From positions 437,001 to 501,000 of the forward strand of contig NC_092673.1 of assembly GCF_964355755.1 (NCBI RefSeq): a stretch of 64,000 nucleotides of DNA. Reading direction: 5' to 3'. A model generated the notes under the pieces. It had not been told where the DNA came from and ran no database searches. It saw nothing but the letters and a program-made list of their open reading frames with translations. This document shows positions 39,101-54,100 of the stretch, piece after piece; the first letter of the stretch is position 1, and each line of letters opens with the position of its first letter. Position numbers and translations under genes: made by a program. The stretch comes from Antedon mediterranea. Taxonomy: Eukaryota; Echinodermata; Crinoidea; Comatulida; Antedonidae.

Positions 39101-42100
39101 AGCATGTACGTTTTTTTTACATTACAGGTACAGTGACTACTATATTATTTCTTCATCTTGCAGGGACACAAGCACAAACAATATGCTGACAGCCTGGTTT
39201 GTGTTTATTCTTAAGTTTGTAAGGGAAATATGTAGGGGGAGTGGTGATGTGAAGGAGAAATCCTCTAAATTTGTCTTTATCACAAACTTACCAGGTTTTT
39301 TACAGCATAAAACCCCAGTAATACCGGGTCTAAAAGAACATGACCTCCTGAAGTAAGTATCAACACAGCAACTTGCATCGATCCTACCACTGCCAATGCA
39401 GGACGTTTGACCTTGGTTCTGGTGAGGGCATGCTCGACCAACAGCTCCTAGATCATCCTGAAAAAACGACAAAACCAAAAAAATATTTGAAATATTCTTG
39501 ACAACATGTAATAGTTTTTGTATGGTCATAAACATCTACTACTGACAATATGCAGAAACACACGTACGAAATGTTTGCAAATTTAGAATATGAAACTAAA
39601 AGCAATATCTTGGTGAAAGTGGGTATAAAGAATAACATGTGTTTTAGATTAAGTTCTTTAAAGGTGCCACTTTGACTAAATGTTGGTCCACGAAGAATCT
39701 GACCGGATTACACGCCATCCTAGGATCATCATTCCATGTTAAGCTAGGGATGTTGGATGGGGTTAACCGCCAGGCTTTAAGCAAACGAAGAAGATAACAC
39801 CCTCATCATGTAAGTCTTTTTTCCGCATACACACGCGTTGTTAGCTTAAGTCGATGATGATGGACGGCAGTTACTGACTGATATCATCTTAATTGTTCAG
39901 ATGTAAACCCATCTCTTCCTAAATATTCATTTAGATGGCTATCTTTTCTACACAAAGCACATTATGAAATAAAGCATTAGGCTAACAGGATTTGACAAAA
40001 ACTTTTACTTCTAAGTAGGATTTTTGCTTACGGGTGTTGTATTGGGAACTTAGCAAATACACTAATACTAATCTAGTTGCATTCAACATTAATTAAATAA
40101 GATTAACAATCTTGAGTTAATTAAACAAAAAAGTGTATTAGTGCTACTTACAAAGAAACAATCTATTGACCATGAGGTATATCTTTCTAAGTGGTTCTAG
40201 TGAATAGAGATTATCATACTTGTGACCAGGGTGTAAGTATCTACTTAAGATTTAGATTATATTTAAGTGCTTCAACTTCTATAAAAAATGGAGGTCTATG
40301 TATTTGAATGTATGCTGATTTATGAGCAATAAGTTGCAGATTCAAAAGACTCAAGACTTACAAATAACTCAACTAAGCCTCTGTAAAACAATTTATCAGT
40401 TGATGTTTACTTTGACCACACATGATAAAATGAACAAGAGGAAATAAAAGAAAACATTTATGGTGAATAAACATTTGCTATGTATCTGCTCACTTCAACT
40501 TCCTTCTTCATTTTCAACTATTAAAATGGTGAAATAATGGAAAAAAATACTGTAGGTCACTTCTTTAACAACTTAAGAAAGTACTTAGTATGAAACAAAT
40601 ATTGACAATCGTGTGAAAACAAGCTCATTAACGTGTCAACATGTTTGTACAAAGTCAACAGTGGATATAGATGTTATTTTCATATAAACGTCAACAACAA
40701 CATTGTGTGTTTTCAGAAAAATATTAAAGATTATGAAATGAGCTTGTGTAGACTTTGAATTGCATCTACGACTTAGAGCAAATCCAAGTGAAAAGATTCC
40801 AGACAAATCTGTAGCGTGTACAAACTGTGATATACTGTAGTTACAACTGAATTATCAATAAAGTCAATCAACAAATCAAATGTAATTTCATGTGCCCATA
40901 TAGACATGATGATGTCATATCACTACCATATTTGAACACATCACACTTTTTTTGTCAACTAATTTGATAGTGTAGACAGAGTTTAAGTTGTGGTTTACAG
41001 TGTCTCGTCATTTGGTAAAAACTTTAGTATAATATTATCACTAAAGTATTTAATATGGAGAATCACATATGGCTGTATCCTATAGCCTTTGAACTTAGAC
41101 TTCTTTAAACTCTGAGACACCGAGACACAGATAAAGATTATCTTTAAAGCTGGGTTTACACTCAACCTACACTAAGACTATCTTTAAGGTATTTTGTGGA
41201 GAAACACATATGGCTGTATCCTATAGCCTTTGGGTATTTAAACACAAAATTAAGACTATTATCATTTATTGTTGTAAAAACATCACATAAATCAAAGATA
41301 AATACAACGATTAAAGCAGTAAAAAGAGAAGGTAATAATAAACCAAGTAATTGACTTCAACAAAAGACTTCAAATCGGTTGGGATCAAAGGGACTTGCCT
41401 ACTGCACAGGTAACAGGTAATCTCGTCCATGTATACCTGATGCTAACGGAATATTATGAGAACCTTAGCTAAAGGACAGGATATCCATATATGGTGGTGA
41501 AAAGATATCAAATATGAAGACAATAACACAAACAAGTGAAAAAAGGAAAGGCTGGGTAAATTATAGAGACTCAAAAGATATGGATTGAAGACTGGGCCAT
41601 GGCAATGGAATGCAAGCCTGCATGGGTTCACTGACAAGTTTAATTTAAGCCGTTATTTTTTAATGTTCTTTTAATTTGCAATATTTTAATGTTATAGCCT
41701 TCACACACGCACGCTTTAAACTTTAAATAGCACATTCAAATCCCAAAGTTCAACCAATCATAAAGATCTAAGTGAAATTACTACACACCATGCTAATGAT
41801 TATTCAAATGAGATGCGGTCAATCGATAAGATTCTATGAGGTATTAAAGTTTATTTTTTTTAATTCGCATAAAACACCACACTTGATGCAAATTAACCTT
41901 AAGAACACTATTCACTCCCAACTGATGCTGTTTACACCCGCAATTTAATAGTTAAATCAAACGAGAAACCAGTCGCCACACTATAAATTCACAACTACAC
42001 ATGGGAGGAATTAGGTGGTGATCGATCGCTTCCTTACAGGTAAGGAAAATTCCCCCTGCGTGCGCCGGGGTTGGTCAACCAACGATACCTGTTCTCTTGA

Positions 42101-45100
42101 TGGTTTTTAATACATGTTGTATGTTTCTTTTTAGCAAACAAGACATTATGAAGGAAAAGAGTCAGGAGCCAGGTTTCCTTTGGTTTACTGAAGATAACTA
42201 ATCAGAAACAGTACTTTGCACATTATGCGTTATTTTCAAAGATAAATTTACCAATCCTGATTTCTAGGGGTTTGATTTCTAGGGGTTTGATTTCTAGGGG
42301 TTTGATTTCTAGGGGTTTGATTTCTAGGGGTTTTAGTTTAATCATTACAAGTATACTACTGTAGCTTAGTTTTACACACATATATAAACAAGTATACATA
42401 CTTAGTCACCATCTTATAACATTTTGATCCATTAAAAATGTTATTATTGTTGAGTGAAGAAAGAATATTGAAAGTACTGTTATTGTACCTGTCTGTATAT
42501 TGATATACAGTATTGCAAATAATATAGGAATATTGTGGTGAAATCAAAATTATGTCTGAACCAAAAAAGTACAGTGGCCATGATTTGTAAATCCAATAGT
42601 CAACTGTATCACTTCCTCTGGGATTACACTAACTGTCAGTTGTCTATCTTGTCTTATACTTATTTTAACTGGATGTTATATGTTTAAACTTTATTTATTA
42701 AATAATCCTAAAATTTGTTGATGTTTCAATATAGTTAAACTATCTCACATTATCCCATCAGGGGTGCTCTGTGTACAAACAGCTTGCTTAAATGCTGTCT
42801 ACACTATCAAACTAGTTTGACAAACAAGTGTGATGTGCCCAAATGTGGTAGTGATATGACATCATCATGTCCATATATGGGCACATCACATTTTGTTGTC
42901 ACATAAAGTTTAATGGTGTAGATATAGCTTTAGAAATCTGTCAATATTATTTTAATTATTGATCAAGTATGTTTTAATGTCATTGTAGGCCTATATAATA
43001 TAGGCCTATCTGCCTTAATATTCTGTAACTCCTTCATTTCCTACAAGATTAAAATCGTTTAAAATTTGTCAACATAAAGATCCCCTGGGTGTCATCATGA
43101 AATCCCTTTCCACAACCCATCAACTAAAACAGACATCAACACACTCGCAAATATTTAGTCTTTATACGCATCGTCTATGGTGTGTTCAAATCTGTTGGAA
43201 TCTCTTCTGACACCGAACATTTTTTCGATGACATTATGAGAAATCATCCCTCATAACAGGTGAATTTGTGCACCTGTCATTATCAACTTACCCTATTAAA
43301 AAAGATGACCTCTAAGGCATATCTGTGTTGATATCTATTCATTTAATTTTAAGAGTCGTTTAGCAAATGTTATTTTTTAAATGTTAATATATAAAATGGC
43401 AATTTAACCCACAGTGCGAATGTATTAAGCGTGAATAATATTACAAGGTTGTTCTTTGAGTAGAAGTCCTTCTTGGAATTTCTTTAAGGAGGTTTATTAC
43501 ATAGATAATATACAAGATATATACCGTTGATTCACACCTAAAGTTTTGCTATATGCCACCTTTAAGAGAGCAGGAGGCTATATAAATCAGTTACGGGGAA
43601 GCACCAGACAGTCATGCCTCATGATTGACAAATCTTGAAAGAAAAATGTTTAAAGATAAAAGTAACGAAGCGTGTTGATTACCAGGCAAATTGACAGCTC
43701 TCTCAGTTGGCAGTTTGCAGCAGGTGTCTTGTGAAGACTTGACACACTGCTACACCTGTCTGTGTGTAGGGCAACATTCAGGCTAACAAAAGAAGGAGGC
43801 TACAGGATTTAATGAGGCACGCAGTGAATTAAGTACCACTCAAACACCCAACTTAAGTTAAAGTTACGTTACAAATTGGTAATTGATACATCTATAATTG
43901 TTTATACATTAATAAAAAAAGAAATAATTCTTACAAAAAACGCCGCTCAACTTATAATTGTTATAAATTAATTTTTAAAAATTGAAAAAATGTATACTAT
44001 ACTGTACATTAAAATGTACTAAATAAATATTTTGTTAAGCATAATTACTTAAAATAATCTAAAACCTATCATCCAGCTCCTATTATCATTAGAATGCCAT
44101 GTTCTAAAGTGGACTTGGTCTTCAGCTATTTTCTACAAATTTGCATCCATAAATATAGTATAATTTCATCAGACACAAAACATGTGTACCTATGTTTTAT
44201 AACCTGTCATAGCATAATTTTACTTCACAAATCTGTAAATCCATCACTTGTTGTAAGTATAAATTTTAATTTAAAAAGTTCACAAACACAACTTGATAAT
44301 GAACAGATATTGCATTAGGAATTTATTAGGAAACAACTGCATCCGGTCTACTGGGTACCTTTCTAGTATTAGTTACAGTAAAATATAGTGTTTACTTAAG
44401 CACTAGCCTATAAAAGTATGTGGTAACAAAATATGTAATCATGCTTTGATTGGCTATACATGTTTAACATTGTAATGTTGTGATTGGTTGAAAGTCATAT
44501 AGGATGAAGTCATTCAGGTTTTCTTAATATATAATACCAGCTTTGGGACTAGGACATTTTGATTTCAATGAATGCACTTAAACCGGAACTTAAACTATCT
44601 TTAACTGAATGTAGCTTATATTTTGTAATGACTACTTAATTGGTTGCCTCATGGTACTATAAGTTGCTATGTGCTCACTCAAGCAGATTTTAATGTGGTC
44701 AAAGGTCGCATCTGCTATGTTTTTAGCATCGCTGTAGGTAACGCCATATTAGACGTTTAAAACAACAGCATCAACTGATACTTATTGTTTTATTTCAACA
44801 CGATTAAATTCACTCCGGATTCAATTTCAACAAACTGTTTTCTTATAACAGTTTTATCTGATGAACCCGGCTTTTTGTTCTCTGCTAAGAAAATTCAGTT
44901 TATCACGTTTGTGAGGCAGAAGAGTCAAACGACACTCAGTGTGATCACGTTTCAAATCGTAAGTGACTTCAAGAGCATCGGCTATTAGTAAAAGACAACA
45001 TCCACGAGCAGGTGATATGAAGAAGTGCGTTTTCTGTTTCCGCGCCCCATGGGTCTAATGACAATACATTCCTGAATCTCTCTATGTTTGGTTAAATCCG

Positions 45101-48100
45101 ACCTGGTAGTAATATTACATTTCTAATCTTTCTGACTAGTTTACCAACATCCAAATTACAGGAAAATGAGGAACCATATTACATTTATTTTTATATCATA
45201 ATAAAAATTCTACTAAATGTGTCAAATAGAATTAACAGATTGAGATATTAGCTATGTGGATTTCAGTTAAAATCTATTATTGCGGTGAAAAGTGGAATGT
45301 ATGCTTAAAAGAAGTTCAAGAAGAATCAGTACATTCCACATGTGGTTTCAAAATTTAATTACAATACAATTTTTTTGTTTTTTTTATTACTAAAACATAT
45401 TCATTTCAATGACATTTTTACACATATTCATTTTTTTTATAAATAAACTTTTCGTAGCAAGTAAGTACTTAACAATTGGTTTACCGAAAGTTAAAATTTA
45501 TTTATAAAATATTTACTTGAAACCAGATGAAATTTTTCGAGAATGTTCATTTTTATTTTCTAACAATTTAATAAAATAAAATAGAATGATTTTTAAAATA
45601 AAAAACTTTAGACAAAAAAATAAAAACTGTGTTCCACTAACAAAAAAATGAATTCTAATGTCATGCCATTATTAATAATATTTCTCTATTGTTCTGAAGT
45701 AGTACCAGCACTACAATAGAACACTCATAAATGAATATTTTGACCTTAAATACTAATTACAACGTAAATGATTTTTAACACACCAACTAACAAGACTGTC
45801 CCTGTACAATTCCTGGATATTTTCATCTTAATATCTGTTGCTATGGAAACACCATGAAGCCAATTTTAAAGCAAACCTTGACAAAGAAGTCACATGACCT
45901 AAACAAGAAGCACACTATACGACAAGAAAGTTTTATTTACAGAACAGAGATACTTTAATTTTTACCCCTTTTTAAAGATAGTGACGAGCATTATTATAAC
46001 TATAGTAAGCTCTGTCTACACCATCAAACTTTATGCGACAAAAAAATGTGATGTGCCCATACAGTATGCACATGATGTCATCACTACCATATTTGGGCAT
46101 TTCATTACCATATTTACGCATATCACACTTTTTTTGTCAAACTAGTTTGATAGTGTAGACAGAGTTTCACATAAAGATATAAATAAATTGATCTCAAATT
46201 GAAAATTTCATGGTTCAACCGACTTTCACTCTAAATGTTGATAAATGATTGACTACTGCAATTGGTATCAGTAGACACCATAATCAAATCACAATGAGGT
46301 GGTAGATTGTTCACTTTTTAATTTTAATCCTTTAAGTTCTTAAGCTTAATTGCCTCTTTGATCTTAATTAGCTGGCCACTAACTTGTAATTAAGATTTAA
46401 TTATTTTCAATCAATAAAACACTATTTCAACACTACTGTTCACAAGAAATTGCAACTAGAAACCTGTCATACAATTTAATGCAAGTTTGGCATTGAGAGA
46501 TGCACTTTTCAATTCAATTTTTGTATTTTGTTAGTTTTAAGCAATAAAAACATTTAAAATAACTTAGTTTGTATACAGTCAAGGGCATCCATGAATACTT
46601 GACAATACTGTATCAAAATATTGAGATAAATTCATGTAATCAATTGGCCAATTGGTACTCAATTGATCAGACTTTATGGGGATATCTAGGGAGTTAAAGA
46701 ATTTACAATGCTTGGTGTTATACATCTATTACCGCTTTGATTCTAACGTTTTGATAATAATTTTGTTCATTTAAAACATATGGATATGTTGTAACTACTT
46801 GGATACAATCAAGAAAAACATCAGGAAAGAAGAAGAGTGCGTTACTTTAATATTCAGTTAGTTATTTCAGGTCCTTCCTATTAAAAAATATGCTAATATT
46901 ATTCCAACACTAAAATGTGTTTACAAATAATTACACAGAACAATTATCTTGCCCCGAAGCATAAGAACAACGTCGGAGGCAGTAGAAACAAAAACATATC
47001 GGTTGTCAGTGACAGTGACGCTAATATTCATTTAGCCGCAGTGATGTTTATGTTGCTATTCATCTGGCCGCAAGCTTCAAATAAATAAAAGAATTGCCGA
47101 TGATGACCACACTTCATGCGTGGTAAAGGTACTCAATACAATTCAAAAAATTCCTTTATCGTACATTAGCGGTTTAGTAGATAGGCAATCAATTGTAATA
47201 ACACAGTTGAACAAAACGTACAACACCGAATACACAGGGCAATAGATTTTTACTTGTTCTATTGAGGTAATAAAACAAATTGAAAGTAGTCTAGCTGTCA
47301 ATTCATGAAATTGATCTATGGTGGTGCGTTTTTTAATTGAAATTAATGTTCATAAGATCATTACAGAATGTCTTCACATGTATTTAAACTAAACAATTGT
47401 AGCAAGAAATTTGTGCAAAATCAATCATTTTTCTAAAAAAAATATTGAGAGTGCAAATCACCATATATTTTTCATTCACTTAAAAAATCCTAATTATGAT
47501 CCGACAAGAGAAATCTTCAATAAATAGCTGTCTAAATAAATATTACTTGTTGACAAAATCATTTCTGTAATATAAAAGTTTACAAGAACAATGTCGCATA
47601 CAAAAATGTGTGCTAATAGCTAAATGCCATATCACACTTTAACACTGATTTCCTAGACAAATTCACACTTAAATTAAGTAGCTAATGGCATTGGTATTTA
47701 CAAAGGAGTCAGCACATATTATTGCGTTGAAAGCAAGAAGAAAACAAATGGAAATATTTCAAGACATACAGCAGACTAAAGCACTTTAAAATAAATAATT
47801 CTGTCGCATAAAGCATCCTGTCCACAACAACCTAAATAACTAATCAGAAAAAATAATATTTAAATGTCACCAATACTTTTTTTTTGGACGACGCAAACAA
47901 TTTTTATGATGTAAAATTTAACAAAATCGAAAGTTTTTTAAAGTTAGCTTAGCCAGACAGACGGCAGTCTTAAGTTTTTTAATTTGTGTACACAGTTGGG
48001 CGTAAATGTAATTTTGTATCACTTTAACTTACAAGTCGTTTATCAAATTATCGGTGGTATAATTATGTGTTAAATGATGCATAGACAACAATGAATTCTG

Positions 48101-51100
48101 CTGGAAGTAAAGTCTCATGTTTATGTTTTGTTTCCGTGGCACTCCAAGTGGTGCAGATTAATCAATTTTCGAGACCTATTAAGTCATTAATTAAGGGATT
48201 ATTGACTTTCCTTTATGGTTACACACCTTGGGAGATCAACTGTTCAATAATTATATCACCTATATTTTTCTGATTCAACAAGTTACTAATTTGTAGTTTT
48301 TAAGTAAACAGTCCACAACTTCACTATGATGACCAAGGACGTAGTGAGCGGTTAAAAAGAGAAGAGTCAAAGATGCTTTAAATATAATTATTAATGTAAA
48401 ATATGATGATCTGTGCTGGAAAAATGGGATGGGTGGTTACGGCCCTGATTACACAATTTACAGTAAATATTTTAAAAATAAAACCTGGAGTTTAAGTACA
48501 ATGATACAAATAAGCCCAAACTAAAAACAACTTGTAGTATTTATGACAAAATTATGAAAGCCTATGAATGGTAATATCAGCTGGTGTCTATTAACTAGTT
48601 TTACTGTCCTGTCTAACTCTATACAGCAAGTCCTATGTCATCCCTTTGCAGGGGTGGTTCAATTAAGGCAATACCACCACTCCAGCGGAAAGTACCAATT
48701 ACTGTTTCTAATTAAGTAGTATCAGACACAGTTGGAAGATATTGGGGTCAGATGATTATGCTTTTTCCAAGTAATTTTACATTTTAAGTATTGCCTTAAA
48801 AAATTTAAATGTTATTAGTGATATTGAATACTAAAGTATACTAACTTTGATTATACATATCATAGCTAAATCATGTAATATATTAACTGTGGTTCAGGAG
48901 ATGATTCAATAATTTTAAGTAGGTACTAATTTTAATTTACTGGTGGGCATGTTATGATTTGTAACATTTTAACTTCTTTAATTTTATTAAATTAATTGTA
49001 AAATTGTCTTGTATTTGTGTTTTTTAAATAATAAATATACTTGAATGTAGTATGTAGGAAAGTTTAACCATAGTATTAATTAAACTTTAAGTAACTGTTT
49101 TATATTTGTGTATTTATCATCATTAATAGAAAAACCTCTGAAATTATGTTAATAGTTTACAACTGATGACAGTGCTTTCATCTGTGTGTAGTTGTCTACA
49201 CAGGAAGTATTGAAACATGGCCTATAGATTAAAATTACCTAACTTCCTACAATCATTACAATAATGTCAAAACCACTAATTGTTCATTCTAAACATTACC
49301 ACTTGGGTTATTTATTGGCTGCTATAAAACAATTGTAAACATTAGTACCTGTAGTTTATTTATTGTTGGCAATAAAAAAAAAAAACCAGTACAGTTATTT
49401 GTAAACAGATGGCAATGTGGTTAGTTCATTGACTGTATGGAAATAAGATAGAGACACATGCAAACAATTATATTATACAAAAGTATTATTTTATGCATTC
49501 TAGCCAAATAAACATTATGTGCTTGCATAAATTAACGATGTGAACAGTTTCTTCCTATATGAATTGTATTTCACCTTATTCTTTACTCAACCAGAATCTA
49601 GCACTGATGATAAAAGAGTGATTTTTGTATCACCTTCATGAAAGAGTATTTACAGTGTGCAAAATAAAATGTTGAAATTTTAACTTAATTCATTTATTTT
49701 TTGTATTGTATGTAAAATGGTAAATTTGTTGAATTAGAATATACCTAAGTACCTTGATAAATATAGGTACAATACTGTATATGGTGTATAATATCACTGG
49801 GGTAAAAACACAAGTATATCACCTGCAGTGCTACCCATGGAACCCACACTCTTTTAATCACACAAGTACAAAGCTCAATCCGGCAATTAGCATTTGGTCA
49901 TATATATAAATTAAAATATAAATTTGTAATTAAAGATCTACAAACGATCCATAAAAACATCTTACAGGTGTGTTATAGAACGTAGCGACGACGGAACAAC
50001 ATTCTTCAAATGTTTTCAGAAGTGCTTAATAATGTTGTTTGATACCTGAGCCAGTTATATTTTTTTAGCACTACGCTCAATCATGACTAGGTTAGGCACG
50101 CATCGTAGCCCGCATCACAGCATATACTCTATGATCACAGCTGTACGTATCCTTATCTTTGTAAGCCTACCCCTTAGGGCAAGCATCCTAGCAGAGCAGG
50201 GTGAAAAGGGAAGGCTGGGTACTAGTGTGAAATTGCTAAAATTAGCCCTGATGAGTATAGTTGCACTTAAATTAGAATGATTAAAATGACGCTTATGGGC
50301 TAATAACGGTTATAAATGAAACAGTGAGCAATGAATATAAAAAATAAATAACTAACTTGGGTGTTTATCCAAATAATAGAAATCAGTGTGTGGTTGCTAA
50401 ATATAGATTGGTTGATGTGAAAAGAATGTTAATTTGGTGATTAAAAGCACACATTTAAAGAACTAGTTCTATTAAACGAAATTCATTAATTTTGTAGACC
50501 ACCATGCAATAATGAAATTTTGTTATAATGTAAATGGCAGTAAAATTCTATTTTTACTATATTCTTCACAGTGATGTGTAACCAACACAATCATAAAAAA
50601 AAACAAAATTGAAATTGTTGATTATTCAATCTTCCAATTTGTACTTCTTGAATATGCTACCAACAAATAGACACATAAAAAATTCAGTGTTAAAGTGACA
50701 AATCCTCTTTAAACGATAAATTCCTAAGCATGTTTACACACTTGCCAATATTAGTTTGTTGTTGTGCCTATTTCTGATGACATACCACTAAAGCACAAAC
50801 ACGATTTGTTTGTTCCACAGGGATGTGGTAGAGTAGGAACAGTCGCCACAAAGCTGTTTGATTTCTACAACATCAAACCGTTCAAACAAACAGTTGGTTA
50901 ACACAGTGTGTAAAGAGATATTAGATACGGATAAGATAAGATCCGTATTGAAAAGTCTTTTGCAATAGACATAGTTAAGATTACAGATAAGATACTTTAA
51001 TACACAATTACATTCCTTTTATACTGTTGTTAAGAGGGTACCTAAACTTTCTACCTAGATGACAGGTTATAGAGAACTATGTTTATTAAATTGATGTATT

Positions 51101-54100
51101 TATAATGCATATGTATTGTGTGGAAGTTGTCTTTGTATAAATGCATACTATTTTTTTTTTTTTTTTTGTGGTTTTATCAAATTAAATTAGTGGGAAAAAT
51201 ATTTTAACTTTAAAAATTATCCAAATATCTAAAATATTAGTCTAGTTTAAAATGATGGTTATAGTTGTTTTTTTTACACAAACTAATGTGTTAATTTTGT
51301 AACCAGATCAAAATATCATAACAACTACCGACTATTGATCGCCTTATGATCAATAACTTTGACATCTAACACGTTGTTGGGTAGAGAAAGAAAGTGTGAA
51401 AATGGGTTTCATCTTACTTGTTCTAGGTTTGTTTCACACGGTCGACAACCACCGCCATCTTGTGCAGCGTTAAATGCGAAGCATCCATCTATCGTCATGG
51501 CATCTTCCCAACTGATTGATTTAAGAAGGTTGGCATCCTCGTGCGAACACACGCTCCAACCGATTGCACAAATGTTGTTGGCTTTCTTTATATGTCCTTG
51601 CCAGGTTCCAGAACACACTGACAGTTTCTGATGGGAAACCAATCCCTCTGAACCTCCAAATGCACAACCTGTAAAGAAAAAAAAAGATTAATTATCAATT
51701 TCTAATAGTGCCATCATTAACAGTTATGTCATCAGGATTCATTATAACAATTTAAGTATTATCATGAATGTGAGAACAGTCAACAATTGAATTAGAAATA
51801 CTAATTTAGACATCATTAATGCAATGTAATTTGAAATGATTTGAAAAATATGATATGGTACTTGATGCGAAAACCCATAATGAGAATTGATGTATATGTC
51901 AGAGGTTAAAGCACTCTTGACGTTCAGACAGTAGGGGATGTTAGTAGTGAGAATTATGGTGATCGGGTGATCACTCTGGAACATATTACGCAGAACACCT
52001 TTAGCGATGAACTACAAACAAAAAACTTAGATTGATTGATGAAAAACAACATTAAAGAAATCAATCTATTGAAAGTAATTCCCGACTAACTCAAAGCAAA
52101 TTGAATACATGACAGTTCAAACTGGTCCGAATGATCCTGTCATTCTAAATTATATCATTTTGTGCTGTGCAGTTACGACGGGAAAAGATAGAAATTGGAA
52201 CCAAACAAGCACAGTATAATCACTTGTAAAAACATAAAAGTACATTTGTACTACTTTAATCTATCATTTTCCAAGAAATGTTCATGTGGTAGAAAAAAAT
52301 TATATAAATAATCATAATACTAATAGAATATATTGCTGAAATAGGTTGAAAAATGTACACATGTTTCAGTGCAAATTGATTCTTGCAACTAACAGTACTC
52401 TACCCCTAGGCATAACTTAGCATAAAACAAATGACTGAAGTCTCGCCATTTATTGTGACACCAGTCTACTCTGTGGAAAGTTTTAACACTTTACAACCAT
52501 TTTAAGCTTGATAAGATAATGAAATGTTACATTCCAACAAAACGTTAAACAATTGAATATGATAATTGACAACTAGATATTAATGACCTTCAACAACATT
52601 TGCTTAATTGATTTTGCTGTATTTTTACCAAAATATGCTTTGCCCAGTTGCTACTGTATTTGATTTGGCAGAGGTAAAGCTTTAATATATGATAGAGAAG
52701 CGTAGCGAGAATTTAATAGGTATTGTGTCTGAGCTAGGACAACTGTTGCATTGTAAAGTTATCCTCATCAATTGGTATACAAATGAACATTGAAAATGTA
52801 TAAGCACAAACTGATGGTGTAATCTGTTGTTCTCAGACACAATAAATACTGAGTAATGTACAGTATTAAATTACTCATATTCAGGTCTCGGAGTGGAATT
52901 TGTTGATGTAATTATTCTTGACAATATTCAATAGAATTTGACTTGTGTAGAACTATTAGTGTTAAATAGCCCAAATGTTGTTATTTCTAACCTTGTCTCA
53001 GTCCAACACCATAGTTTTGGAGCGATTTAGTACATATCAATAAAAACTAAAAAGTGTTATTATGTGAGAGGAAGTATTTAGCAACCTATATTTTTATTAG
53101 AGATTCCAGAAACAAATCTTCCTTTAATATATTTGTATAGAGTGTTTTGCTAGAACTCCATAGGGATGATTAAATCCTAAACAGAAATAAGGTTGTAATG
53201 TTGAGGCTCCACCACCACAAGGCAAATTGTTCGCCTTTTTGTTCGTAACACAAGTGCTACCGTATCAATATCAGGATCAATTCTAAAACGTACAACCAAC
53301 ATAAGTTGAAGAATACCGATGCTTAGAGTACGTACGCTTAGACCGTAACATCTGCCAAAGCACCAAGGCTTAATGCAAGGCAGCGTACGCTTGACCAGAC
53401 GGTAAAAAAGATTCCATTGATGTGAAATATACGGCGTATGATTCGGGTACTGAGTGACATAGTAATATCATTGGACGTCGTCGTAACAGTGCCGTCAGAA
53501 TTTTATGATGTGGAAACGTTTTTGAAAATTTTGTTTATTTGAAAAGTTTCAATAGGAATATGAGCTGAATATAAATGCATGAATGACTTAACATCTTGAA
53601 AATAATTCAATTTAGCAATATTAGGCTCAAACAAGCATTTTTAACAATAGTTTGAAGAAAGATATTGTATAGGCCTATTAACAAGGTTAATAAACTTTAC
53701 ACTTTAATTGATATGTAAAATAAAATCATTGTAGGCCTACATTATACCACACCTACTGTATGCAATACATTACATAGGTTAAAAAAAACTTTTATAACTA
53801 AAAATATGGTATTATTTTTTTGTTACCTACTGTATAAAAAAGGGTAAATATATTTATAATATAAATAAATATCATGATTCAACATATCTTGATATCTTAA
53901 TATAATAGAACTCATTATAAGTTATAAAAACACAAGGTTTGTTTAGTGACATTTTCTTAATGATTTCATTGCAAAAAAAAAATCGGAACTCGTTTTAATA
54001 TAATATTATCACAAATTAACATTTTTATTTGAAATCCTTTAATACAGCCTCCAGCAAATATTTATACTTAAACCATAAAGAACAGGTACTTGAAAGTTGT

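Noticed and set aside
51359-51631. 90-residue plus-strand frame
   Set aside because: Antisense shadow of gene 1 exon 2.
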